A stretch of 64,000 nucleotides of DNA from Lachnoclostridium sp. Marseille-P6806 (lineage in GTDB: Bacteria; Bacillota; Clostridia; Lachnospirales; Lachnospiraceae), in NCBI RefSeq assembly GCF_900625025.1, contig NZ_LR130574.1, forward strand, positions 62,001 through 126,000. The letters run 5' to 3'. This document shows positions 25,206-33,201 of the stretch, one piece after another (the first letter of the stretch is position 1; each line of letters starts with the position of its first letter). The translations under genes were made by a program, and so were the position numbers. Below the pieces are notes generated by a model. It worked only from the letters and a program-made list of their open reading frames with translations. It did not search any database and was not told where the DNA came from.

Positions 25206-26252
25206 TCAGACGGATGCCCGTCCGCTCTCCGGGCCGACTCCGGCAGCACACCGGCGCAGCTTATCCGCCGCGCGCCGAAGCTTCCGGCAAAGGGCCTGTT
25301 TTTGACTCAGCAGACGAACCGCCGGCGCATCACTTTCCCATGCCCTCTGCCGCTTTCTGCGGGCAAAGCGGCGGCTCCTCCGGTACGCCGAAAGCTCCTC
25401 CCGGCACTGTTCTGCCGTACAGAGCCTGCCGTCCCGACCGAGATACGCAAACGCATCATAAATATTCTGCTCCGAGGCCCAGTAACCGTCCGAAACGTTG
25501 TGACGGGCCCAGTATTTCGGCGCAATCACCATGCGCACGGTATCGCTCGTATAGGCCGGAAAGAACGCGAAGCTCGAATTGGAAAGGATAAGATAACGGG
25601 CGTTCTTCACGGTCACATAGTCTTTTTCCGGAGAAAAATGATACGCAGGGAGCTCCGGCAGCAGCTCCCGCGCCGCCTCCATGTCGTCCGTCACAATCAT
25701 AAAGCGCATGGCGGGATTCTCCCGTCGCATGAGCGCCATGGCGTCCGTCCAGTATTTTTTCCGGAGAAAAAGCTCACTCTTGTCCCGGTACTCCCCGCCC
25801 CGCAGGTTGAGGATGCACAGATCGTCCGCCGTATATTCGTCCGACTCGTACTCCGGCTTCACGGCAAGCCAGCGGCGGATATCCCCGCGGTGCCCGCGGA
25901 AATACGCCTCGGCCTGCAGATTTCCGTACAGGAGCGTACAGACGTCTGCTCTGCCCGCGATCTCACGAAGCCCCGGATCCGCCCCGGCAATATAGCAGCC
26001 GCGGGTCATGTCATGCGGCGAGTTTTTGCAGTATATCCGCTCCTCGGCCTCGTCGTACCGGACAAGCCGCACGCCCGGCGGCAGCTCCTCCGCGCGCTGT
26101 CCCGGCCCGGCGGAGAGGAAATCCGCCTGCAGAAGCTCCCATCCCGCCGTTACAAAGGGCACGCCGAGCTCCTCGGCGAGGCACCTTGCCGTGACATAGC
26201 AGAAGAGCCGGTTTCCGAGCCCCTGCCCGGGAAGAAATTCCGTTCCGATCAT
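25206..26252 (-). CDS. GT11-like glycosyltransferase
   Basis: 348 residues. PGQGLGNRLFCYVTARCLAE replaces the GGLGNQMFQYA of GT11, LCILNLRGGEYRDKSEL fits the donor-binding HLRRGDY position without the His, and ARYLILSNSSFAFFPAYTSD matches the late ANSSFSWWGA motif. It is therefore a relative of fucosyltransferases with changed active-site residues; a different donor sugar is possible. The C-terminus is very Arg-rich (about 290-340). Its ATG overlaps the preceding stop as ATGA. Confidence 0.7.
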   Translation of the reverse strand: MIGTEFLPGQGLGNRLFCYVTARCLAEELGVPFVTAGWELLQADFLSAGPGQRAEELPPGVRLVRYDEAEERIYCKNSPHDMTRGCYIAGADPGLREIAGRADVCTLLYGNLQAEAYFRGHRGDIRRWLAVKPEYESDEYTADDLCILNLRGGEYRDKSELFLRKKYWTDAMALMRRENPAMRFMIVTDDMEAARELLPELPAYHFSPEKDYVTVKNARYLILSNSSFAFFPAYTSDTVRMVIAPKYWARHNVSDGYWASEQNIYDAFAYLGRDGRLCTAEQCREELSAYRRSRRFARRKRQRAWESDAPAVRLLSQKQALCRKLRRAADKLRRCAAGVGPESGRASV

Positions 26253-27196
26253 CCGCGCTCTCCTCCGCCGCGTCCGCACCGCCCCCGCAGAAGCATGCGC
26301 CTGCGCGCTTCGATGGCGCCGACGCTGACCCTGTCCCAGAGCCGCTGATACCACTTCGGTTCCTTATAAAGAAGATAGGAAAAGCGATCTATATGCTCGC
26401 GCAGATACCGGGGATAGCTGTCGTCAATCACGCTGACCACCAGCTCGCTGTCCCGTCCCAGAATATCCTTTTTGCTGCGAAGATTGCTGCCGACCTCAAA
26501 GAGCGTCCGGCGGTTATTGTAATTCTGATGCGCCGCGCTCCGGATCTTGTAGCGGACCCGGTCCTCTACAGACTGATCCTTTCCCCCGCCCATATAGCTG
26601 AAATGCCAGCCGCCGCGGTCCACCCGCACGCCGATGGCCTGCTGCTCCCTGTCCCGGAGCTGCTCGGTCGTGTACTGCGACAGGAGGCGCTTACGGCATA
26701 TTTTCGTCCCGAGCCAGCGCTTTGGCTCCGCGCCCTCAAACTCGCCGGTCGTCGAAAGATTCTTTCCGGAGACATCCTCAAGATTGAGAAAGCAGTAAAA
26801 CAGGCGCTGCGCCAGCATATAGATCCTGCCGTCCTCCACCGCGGGGAGAAGCTCCCGGAGCGTTTCCGGATCAGGAATTTCATCCACATCGGAAAAAATG
26901 ATGATGTCCTCCGGCTTCGCTTCCGTGAGGCCGCGCATCACCGCGCACTTCTGATGATGATCCCGCGCATAGGCGTCGCAGTCCATCGGCGTGTCGTCCA
27001 CAACCACATGGATGATCCTGTCCTTGAACTCCCGGAACAGCTCCCGGTTCTCCTCATAGAACAGAGGCTTGGGATCCCCCGAAAAGGTCACTGTCGACTC
27101 GCTGATGACAAAGCGGTCGACCACATCGCTCAGAATATGGAGCCGCAGATCCAGAATATCCAGCTCATTGAAGAACTGAAAGCAGTCATATACCAT
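26249..27196 (-). CDS. GT17-family glycosyltransferase
   Basis: 315 residues. It opens with MVYDCFQFFNELDILDLRLH and continues with FVISESTVTFSGDPKPL, DIIIFSDVDEIPDPETL (metal-binding SDVDE) and GGWHFSYMGG, which together are the GT17 pattern known from eukaryotic bisecting GlcNAc transferases and bacterial capsule loci. I prefer the ATG at 27196, preceded by GGGGAG; an ATG at 27208 would add four residues read from repeat DNA. It lies downstream of a complete hairpin repeat. Confidence 0.87.
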   Translation of the reverse strand: MVYDCFQFFNELDILDLRLHILSDVVDRFVISESTVTFSGDPKPLFYEENRELFREFKDRIIHVVVDDTPMDCDAYARDHHQKCAVMRGLTEAKPEDIIIFSDVDEIPDPETLRELLPAVEDGRIYMLAQRLFYCFLNLEDVSGKNLSTTGEFEGAEPKRWLGTKICRKRLLSQYTTEQLRDREQQAIGVRVDRGGWHFSYMGGGKDQSVEDRVRYKIRSAAHQNYNNRRTLFEVGSNLRSKKDILGRDSELVVSVIDDSYPRYLREHIDRFSYLLYKEPKWYQRLWDRVSVGAIEARRRMLLRGRCGRGGGERG

Positions 27197-27205
27197 AGTA
27201 CTCCC

Positions 27206-27341
27206 CATACCGAAGCGTTTTTTTGCGAGGCACGCGCCGTAAAATCCGCGCAGGCGGTTTTGCGGCTGCGATCAGGAGCAATTTGGGCTTCGGCACAAAT
27301 TGCTGTGTGAAAAATCAGCGCATCAGCGTGATTTTTCATAC
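27206..27341 (-). repeat. start-codon-linked hairpin repeat, complete copy 4
   Basis: Over 27234-27341 it differs from copy 7 (43562-43669) at only three of 108 positions. It contains the TGAAAAATCA/TGATTTTTCA palindrome (27304-27340), AGCAATTTG/CAAATTGCT, GCCG(T)AAAA/TTTTGCGGC and the last hairpin, then GGGGAGTACT and the GT17 start. The stop codon of the upstream DUF5672 gene (27323-27325) lies inside the palindrome. Confidence 0.85.
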
Positions 27342-28114
27342 TGAGCCCCATGCCGAAGCGTCCCCCGCGAGGCACGCGCCGATTCCCGCAGATCCAGTCT
27401 GTCCATCAGCTTCTGCACTCTTCGGCTCTTGAAAAGAAAGTTCGGATACTCCGCGTTCGTCCCCGCCCATTTATGAAAGACAAAGGGGCGTATCCCCTCA
27501 AACTCCGGCTGCATGCTCTCGTGCCCGAAATATTTCGCAAGCTCAAACGGCGCAAAGCGCATCCCCGCCTCCTCAAAAAGAAGGTGATTTTTTACGCAGA
27601 TAAAGCCGTCCTCGTTGAAAAAGCCGTGATCCGCCTCAAACGGCATGCCGCTCTGCGAGGGAAATTTCAGCAGCCGGAGACTGCGGATCGAGACGCTGTT
27701 CCCGACACGGATGAGCCTGCCCTCCGGGTCGCGGTAAGTGACATCGTCTTTCGGAACCGGGAACGGCGAGCCGATATAATCGTAATCCAGAAATTCATCC
27801 CGCCAGCTTTCCGGGTTAACCACAAAGCCGTCGTAATGCACGAGAAGCATATAGTCCGTGTGAATGTACCTCCACATCTCATAGATCATATCGTAATTGA
27901 ACCGGTCGATATGGTCGATTCGGTCAATATGCTGATAGCGGATATTCTTTGGAAGAAACAGCGGCTTTTTGTGCGAAATCAGCGTCACCGCGGCAAAGTC
28001 GACGCCCCGGCAGCTGTATTCCAGCGCTTTTACGGTCGCCCCGAGCTTCACGCTGGTCATCGCCGCCAGCGTCACATTCGGAAGCTGCAGTTTTCCGTTT
28101 TTATATTCTGCCAT
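27323..28114 (-). CDS. DUF5672-family protein, putative glycosyltransferase
   Basis: 263 residues. The core motif MLLVHYDGFVVNPESWRDEF with FLDYDYIGSPFP, and later GFFNEDGFICVKNHLLFEEAG, defines DUF5672, a family found in polysaccharide loci and thought to be a glycosyltransferase. The last 20 or so residues (after DRLDLRESA) are read from a partial repeat (27350-27386) and from the next repeat's palindrome, so the natural end was probably replaced. Start at 28114, three bases after the upstream stop. Confidence 0.8.
   Translation of the reverse strand: MAEYKNGKLQLPNVTLAAMTSVKLGATVKALEYSCRGVDFAAVTLISHKKPLFLPKNIRYQHIDRIDHIDRFNYDMIYEMWRYIHTDYMLLVHYDGFVVNPESWRDEFLDYDYIGSPFPVPKDDVTYRDPEGRLIRVGNSVSIRSLRLLKFPSQSGMPFEADHGFFNEDGFICVKNHLLFEEAGMRFAPFELAKYFGHESMQPEFEGIRPFVFHKWAGTNAEYPNFLFKSRRVQKLMDRLDLRESARASRGTLRHGAQYEKSR
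27350..27386 (-). repeat. hairpin repeat, fragment 4b inside a coding end
   Basis: CGGCGCGTGCCTCGC followed by GCTTCGGCATGGGG in the minus direction is the last hairpin of the family. It sits directly upstream of complete copy 4 and is translated as the tail of the DUF5672 protein. Confidence 0.65.
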
Positions 28115-28117
28115 ATC

Positions 28118-30145
28118 CTATTTCCCGCTCTGCCCCCTGTCTTCGGAAACAATGGTCCGAATAAGACGCCGCGCGCCGCTTTTCAGCGGAACCGCGAGTC
28201 TCTCATAGAGCGCCGCCGCACGCGCATAGCACCCCGGCGAGCGCAGAAACAGCGCCATCCGGAAGCGGTCGCCTCTTCTCACATAATCCGCGCCGTATAT
28301 GCGGCGAATCTCGTCTCTGTTACTCTCCGCCAGCGCCTCCAGCTCCCGGGCATACGCTTTCATCCCCGGCGTTCTGCGAAACTCCAGGTCATAGGCAAGG
28401 AGCCTCCGGCAGAGCATATACAGCGCCCGGTCCGCAATATCGGGCAGGCCGTTTTCCCGGAAGCAGGCGATCTGCCCGCACCAGTTGGGGATCTCGTCCC
28501 GGAGCCGCCGCTCGCCGAGCTTCCGGTTCATGATGCTCCCCTGCCGGTCGGAGAGATAGTCATACAGAGGCTCCCGCAGCACCGCGCAGACCGTGATGCG
28601 GCAGAAAGTCCGTCCCGTATAAACAATATCCTCTGAATTTTTTCCCGTCTGGAAAAGAATGCCGTCCGCGATATCCCGCCGGAACAGCTTGCTCCAGACG
28701 GAATTGAAGAGGATGGGCTCCCCGGGGCCCAGATAGTTTTCGAGCGCTCCGCACCTGTTTAATAATACACTTCCGGAAAGTATATGGTCAATGTCGCGGG
28801 GACGGGCCGGAGAGCGCAGAATGCTCTCCGCCTGCGTCTCCTGCACCTGCCGGTACTGCACGGCGGAGATCTCCGCTCCCGTAAGAAGACAGGCGCGCAC
28901 CATGGCTTCATACATCTCCGGCTCGCACCAGTCGTCCCCGTCGAGATACCCGATGTAGTCTCCCCGCGCCTCGGGGAGCGCCGCGTTCCGGGCGTCCGAA
29001 AGGCCGCCGTTTGCCTTGTGTATCACGCGGATTCGGGGGTCCCGCGCCGCGTAGGCGTCCGCGATCCCGGGCGTCCCGTCCGTCGAGCCGTCATCCACCA
29101 CAAGAATGTCGAGCCGCCGCCATGTCTGCCAAAGAAGCGAGTCCAGCGCGCGGGGAAGATAGCGTTCGATATTATAGGCCGCGACGATAACGGAAACGAG
29201 CGGCTCCGCAGCTCCCGGCCCCGCGGCGCGCTGTCCGTCCCGGTTGATCCGCAGCATGTCTTCCGTGAAGATATCCGTCCTCGCGGCATCCGAGCCGTCC
29301 GGCATATGGATCCAGAGGGACGGCGCGATCACCTGCTCCGATGAAGCAAGAAAAGCCCCCCACCAGCTGAAGCTGCTGTTGGCGATGATATGTCTCCGGC
29401 AGCAGCTCATAAGATAGAGATCCAGATAGCCGTGCTCCTCATCGCTCCCGGAGAGAACGGTAAATCCGGCATTCTCCGGAAGCTCCATCTGCGAAAACTC
29501 TCTCTCCGCAAGAGGCGCCTCGTTCGTGAAGATATAAAAATGCACGGCGCCTCCCGAAGAGGGCTCCGCCGCGGCGATGCGCAGCGCCGCCTCATAATAG
29601 GCCCGCGTCGTGATCCCGCCGTAGGTCTCCGCCTTGTCAAGATAATCGCCGAAGCGAAGATGCACCGCGACCGAATTTTCCGCCCGGAGCTGCTCTCCGC
29701 GCCGGCGCAGCGCCTCGTCCAGCCCCGGCATCCCCTCCGGAAAGGCAAAGCACTCCCTGATCTCCTGCTCAATATCCTCAAAATAGCGGGGACTCTGGAA
29801 ACAGCCGCTGAAATACACCTCATCCAGAGAAAGAAGCTCCGGGGCAAAGATAAAATCGCGGTCGCTCCGCTCCCGCGAGCGGCGGCCGAAGATCTTCCGC
29901 CGAATACGCGCCGGGAGACGGAGCGAGGCGTCCCGGAGACGCGTGATATCCTCTTTCCGCGCGCGGGGATAGTCGATGCCGAAAAGTCCGAGCTGAACCG
30001 GGCGGCAGACGCCCGTCTCCTCCTGCCGCTCATAGCCGCTCACATCGTCAAAAAAGACCTCCCGCCCGAGAGTGCGGAGCTTTCTTCCAAATGCGTATTG
30101 AAACATCTGATTTCCGAGGCCGCCGGAAAGACGGATAATGACCAT
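28118..30145 (-). CDS. fusion of GT11 fucosyltransferase and GT2 glycosyltransferase
   Basis: 675 residues. Residues 1-300: GT11 with RLSGGLGNQMFQYAFGRKL, VAVHLRFGDYLDK (GDP-fucose site) and HIIANSSFSWWGAFLA. Residues about 318-675: GT2 with VSVIVAAYNIERYLPRALDS, LVVDDGSTDGT and YLDGDDWCEPEM and a helical end. One chain could thus add two successive sugars. The ATG at 30145 has GGAGG four bases upstream; a start at 30199 would add repeat-like residues. It is the first gene of the left half of the polysaccharide locus. Confidence 0.9.
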   Translation of the reverse strand: MVIIRLSGGLGNQMFQYAFGRKLRTLGREVFFDDVSGYERQEETGVCRPVQLGLFGIDYPRARKEDITRLRDASLRLPARIRRKIFGRRSRERSDRDFIFAPELLSLDEVYFSGCFQSPRYFEDIEQEIRECFAFPEGMPGLDEALRRRGEQLRAENSVAVHLRFGDYLDKAETYGGITTRAYYEAALRIAAAEPSSGGAVHFYIFTNEAPLAEREFSQMELPENAGFTVLSGSDEEHGYLDLYLMSCCRRHIIANSSFSWWGAFLASSEQVIAPSLWIHMPDGSDAARTDIFTEDMLRINRDGQRAAGPGAAEPLVSVIVAAYNIERYLPRALDSLLWQTWRRLDILVVDDGSTDGTPGIADAYAARDPRIRVIHKANGGLSDARNAALPEARGDYIGYLDGDDWCEPEMYEAMVRACLLTGAEISAVQYRQVQETQAESILRSPARPRDIDHILSGSVLLNRCGALENYLGPGEPILFNSVWSKLFRRDIADGILFQTGKNSEDIVYTGRTFCRITVCAVLREPLYDYLSDRQGSIMNRKLGERRLRDEIPNWCGQIACFRENGLPDIADRALYMLCRRLLAYDLEFRRTPGMKAYARELEALAESNRDEIRRIYGADYVRRGDRFRMALFLRSPGCYARAAALYERLAVPLKSGARRLIRTIVSEDRGQSGK

Positions 30146-30244
30146 AAATCCTCCATGCCGGAGCGCCCGCAGGGATGCCCCGCGCCGGCCTCCCATCACA
30201 GGGCGCCGGCCGTTCTTCTCATAACTATATCACAGCCGCAGTAA

Positions 30245-31117
30245 TCATGGGGTTTTGTCCAGATACCGCCGCATCTCGGCAAGAAATACGGTTCCCAGCA
30301 GCGAGTTCCATGCGGGCAGGGAGCCGATCCCAATGCTGCGGCTGACCGGCGGAGAAAAATAGCGCATGACCAGCTTCCCGGGCATCGACTTCTGCACCAG
30401 CTCCTGCGAAATGGAAATCCCCACGCCTTTCTCAACAAAGGCGGCAATCTCCCCGTCATCCCGGAAATAAAATTCCGAGTCCGGCGTTTGCCCGAAGCTC
30501 TCGAGAAGCTGCTTGATGTCATTGTCGCAGCCGGGCGCTTCCATGATCAGCGGATAGCGGATCACCTCGGCGAGCGTCACCTCCTCAAGCGCTTCGAGAG
30601 GATGCCCCGGCGGAAATATGACGCACAGAGGGTCCCGGTAAAGCGGAACAAAGCGGAGCCCCTGTGCCGCAATCGAGGACAGAAAGCCTACGTCCGCGAT
30701 GCCCTGCCGTATCCAGCTCCGGATCTCATCGTAGTTCCCGTCCATGATCTCCAGCTTCACGAGCGGGTAATGCTCCCGGAAGTACAGCACCATATCCGGG
30801 AGCCACGACTCCGTCACGCTGGAAAAGGAGCCGATGCGCAGCGTCCCCTCGACCTTATTGTTCATGTCGTAGGTGAAGCTCCGCAGATTTTCCTCCTCCC
30901 GAAGAACATTCCTCACATAGGGCAGGATCCTCTGCCCATTCGCCGTGAGCTCCACCCCGTTCCTCCTGCGGATGAAAAGCTGTATGCCCAGCTCCTCCTC
31001 CAGCCCCCTGATCACATGGCTGATCCCGGACTGCGTGTAGCCCATGGCCTCGGCGGTGCGGGATACGCTCCCTGTTTCCGCCGCCTTGAGAAAAATCTGA
31101 TATCTGCTGATGCTCAT
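30245..31117 (-). CDS. LysR-family transcriptional regulator
   Basis: 290 residues. N-terminal winged helix-turn-helix (YQIFLKAAETGSVSRTAEAM, then GYTQSGISHVIRGLEEELG) and a substrate-binding domain in two lobes (LRIGSFSSVTESWLP; GVGISISQELVQ). It is divergent from the NSS transporter gene with 160 bases between them, the usual arrangement for a regulator of its neighbour; that region has an AT-rich stretch around 31150-31190 but I see no clear T-N11-A site. No strong ribosome site precedes the ATG. Confidence 0.92.
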   Translation of the reverse strand: MSISRYQIFLKAAETGSVSRTAEAMGYTQSGISHVIRGLEEELGIQLFIRRRNGVELTANGQRILPYVRNVLREEENLRSFTYDMNNKVEGTLRIGSFSSVTESWLPDMVLYFREHYPLVKLEIMDGNYDEIRSWIRQGIADVGFLSSIAAQGLRFVPLYRDPLCVIFPPGHPLEALEEVTLAEVIRYPLIMEAPGCDNDIKQLLESFGQTPDSEFYFRDDGEIAAFVEKGVGISISQELVQKSMPGKLVMRYFSPPVSRSIGIGSLPAWNSLLGTVFLAEMRRYLDKTP

Positions 31118-31277
31118 GACCTGCCGGCTTCTCTCTTTCCATTACTATTTTTCATATCTTATAGTTTAACCATTCATTTTACATATATCAATGCACGGGT
31201 TACGCTCTCAGAAGTTATGTATTCCGGTTTGGATTCCGGATTCGATTCCTGCGGGCATCCGCAGACGGGAGGAACAG

Positions 31278-32666
31278 ATGAAAAGCGAATCATCCTTTAC
31301 AGGCCAGCTCGGTTTTATCCTGACCGCGGCGGGAAGCGCCGTCGGCGTCGGAAATCTCTGGCGTTTTCCCTATCTCGCCGCCAAGGACGGAGGCGGTCTG
31401 TTCCTCATCGTCTATCTGATTCTTGCCCTGACGTTCGGCTACACCCTGCTCTCCTCCGATATCGCCATCGGCCGGAGAACGCAAAAAAGCTCGATTCTCG
31501 CCTATACGGAGATGAACCCGAAATGGAAATTTCTCGGTGTTCTGACATTTCTCGTCCCCGTCATCATCATGACCTACTACGCCGTCATCGGCGGCTGGAT
31601 CACCCGCTATGCCGCGGCGTTCCTTGGCGGCGAAGCTCTGAAAACCGCAGACGCCCATTACTTCACCGACTTTATCTCCTCTCCGTGGATCGCGGCCGCG
31701 TTCGCCCTGCTCTTCATGGCGGTCACGGCGTTCATCGTCTACATGGGCGTGGAGAGCGGCATTGAAAAGGTCTCGAAATTCATGATGCCCATTCTTCTCA
31801 TCATGGTGATCGGCATCGCCGTGTTCTCCCTGACGCTCCGTCACGAGGACGCGGACGGCCGCATCCGCACGGGTCTTCAGGGACTTCTGATTTATCTCAC
31901 GCCCGATCTCACCGGACTTACCGTGAAGCGCTTCCTGCAAATTCTTCTGGACGCCATGAGCCAGCTTTTCTTTTCCCTTTCCGTCTCCATGGGAATCATG
32001 ATCACCTACGGCTCCTATGTGAAGAAGGACGTCAATCTGAACCACGCCGTCACCATGATCGAGGGCTTTGACACCCTCGTGGCGTTCCTCGCGGGAATCA
32101 TGATCATCCCGGCCGTCTACGTGTTTCAGGGAACCGAGGGGATGGGCGCCGGTCCCAGCTTGATGTTCATTTCCCTGCCGCAGGTGTTCGCCTCCATGGG
32201 AAAGGCCGGCGCCGCGGTCGGAGCCGCCTTTTTCATCATGACCGTCTTCGCCACGCTGACTTCCTGCATCTCGGTCCTTGAAACGATTGTGGCCAACTGC
32301 ATGATCATCTTCCGCAGCGGACGGAAAAAAACAACGCTGGCGCTCACGCTCGTCTATCTCGCCGCATCCGCGGTCATCGCCCTCGGGTACAGCGTGTTCT
32401 ACGTGGAGATCAAGCTTCCCAACGGCTCGGTCGGACAGCTCCTTGACCTGATGGATTACATCAGCAACAGCGTCATGATGCCGTTTATTGCTTTCCTCTC
32501 CTGCATCCTCATCGGCTGGATCGTGAAGCCGCTCTATGTCACAGAGGAGATGGAATACGGCGGCGCCGTCATGCGGAAAAAGGGCCTTTACAGCGCAATG
32601 GTGAAATATGCCGCCCCGGTTCTGATGCTGATTCTCTTCATTCAGTCCACGGGAATACTGAACTGA
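31278..32666 (+). CDS. sodium-dependent transporter of the NSS (SNF) family
   Basis: 462 residues, about twelve helices (eleven to twelve, as in bacterial LeuT/MhsT/Tyt1 types). Helix 1 has FILTAAGSAVGVGNLWRFPY, the sodium and substrate site of the family; helices 6-8 include LFFSLSVSMGIMITYGSY and TLTSCISVLETIVANC. It imports an amino acid or small amine with sodium. The start at 31278 follows GGGAGG. It is transcribed away from the LysR gene. Substrate unknown; an aromatic or branched amino acid would be usual. Confidence 0.93.
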   Translation: MKSESSFTGQLGFILTAAGSAVGVGNLWRFPYLAAKDGGGLFLIVYLILALTFGYTLLSSDIAIGRRTQKSSILAYTEMNPKWKFLGVLTFLVPVIIMTYYAVIGGWITRYAAAFLGGEALKTADAHYFTDFISSPWIAAAFALLFMAVTAFIVYMGVESGIEKVSKFMMPILLIMVIGIAVFSLTLRHEDADGRIRTGLQGLLIYLTPDLTGLTVKRFLQILLDAMSQLFFSLSVSMGIMITYGSYVKKDVNLNHAVTMIEGFDTLVAFLAGIMIIPAVYVFQGTEGMGAGPSLMFISLPQVFASMGKAGAAVGAAFFIMTVFATLTSCISVLETIVANCMIIFRSGRKKTTLALTLVYLAASAVIALGYSVFYVEIKLPNGSVGQLLDLMDYISNSVMMPFIAFLSCILIGWIVKPLYVTEEMEYGGAVMRKKGLYSAMVKYAAPVLMLILFIQSTGILN

Positions 32667-32773
32667 TCGGCCGGGGATTTCTATACAATAATTGCGTATC
32701 ACATGAATGAATCAAGAAATGGTTTCTGCCGCGTCTGTATCGATTTCAGCGGCAGCCTGATCTTATATCTACG

Positions 32774-32805
32774 GCGGGCAGGGTATAACCCTTGCCCGCT
32801 TTATT
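32774..32805 (+). terminator. rho-independent terminator after the NSS gene
   Basis: GCGGGCA-GGGT pairs with ACCC-T-TGCCCGC around ATA (one bulge), followed by TTTATTT. A second weaker hairpin (CTGCCGC/GCGGCAG) lies at about 32727-32756. The 310-base gap 32667-32976 otherwise holds the promoter and repeat listed next. Confidence 0.75.
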
Positions 32806-32851
32806 TGTACGCCCCACTCATTGCCCGCGGGAATAAATTTTCATAGATGCT

Positions 32852-32879
32852 CTGAAAATTCACATTTTCGTGATACAAT
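32852..32879 (+). promoter_or_regulatory. candidate promoter of the restriction-modification operon
   Basis: CTGAAA (32852-32857) and TACAAT (32874-32879) are separated by 16 bases. Transcription from here would include hairpin repeat copy 5 in the leader. No paired C-box typical of controller proteins was found. Confidence 0.45.
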
Positions 32880-32906
32880 ATATGGCGTACACCGTGACGA
32901 AGAGGA

Positions 32907-32966
32907 GGCGTAAAGCCGCCTGCGCGGATTCTACGGCGCATGCCTCGCACAAAACACTTCGGCATT
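32907..32966 (+). repeat. start-codon-linked hairpin repeat, 3' part, copy 5
   Basis: It has GGCGTAAAGCCGCC, TGCGCGGATTCTACGGCGC and then GCCTCGCAC and CACTTCGGCAT, followed by TGAGGATTACT and the ATG of the XRE gene. In the third stem CGTA pairs with TACG, where copy 7 has CGCA with TGCG, so both sides changed. Confidence 0.75.
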
Positions 32967-32976
32967 GAGGATTACT

Positions 32977-33201
32977 ATGGCTGTAAGTTACAAGAAATTA
33001 TTCCATATGCTGATAGACAGAAATATGACAGCTGCGGAGCTTCAGAAAAAAGCCGGATACAGCGCCAATATTTCAACACGAATGCGCCGGGACGAGTATG
33101 TGTCCCTCGATTCGATAGAAAAAATATGCCGAGTATTGGGCTGTAAGGTAGACGATATCGTTGATTTCATACCTGATGAGGATAAGGTGTCAGAGAAATG
33201 A
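32977..33201 (+). CDS. small XRE-family regulator, likely controller of the R-M operon
   Basis: 74 residues made almost only of a helix-turn-helix domain (KKLFHMLIDRNMTAAELQKK, AGYSANISTRMRRDE, LDSIEKICRVLGCKVDDIVDF). The ATG at 32977 has GAGG seven bases upstream; a TTG four codons earlier lies in the repeat. Its stop overlaps the methylase start (ATGA). In many R-M systems such a small protein times expression so that methylation precedes cutting. It could instead be an ordinary regulator. Confidence 0.82.
   Translation: MAVSYKKLFHMLIDRNMTAAELQKKAGYSANISTRMRRDEYVSLDSIEKICRVLGCKVDDIVDFIPDEDKVSEK

Noticed and set aside
30146-30190. Possible repeat copy before the GT11-GT2 gene (CTCCGGCATGGAGG)
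   Set aside because: The last few bases match the element end, but the preceding arms do not form the family hairpins; may be a decayed copy, not counted.
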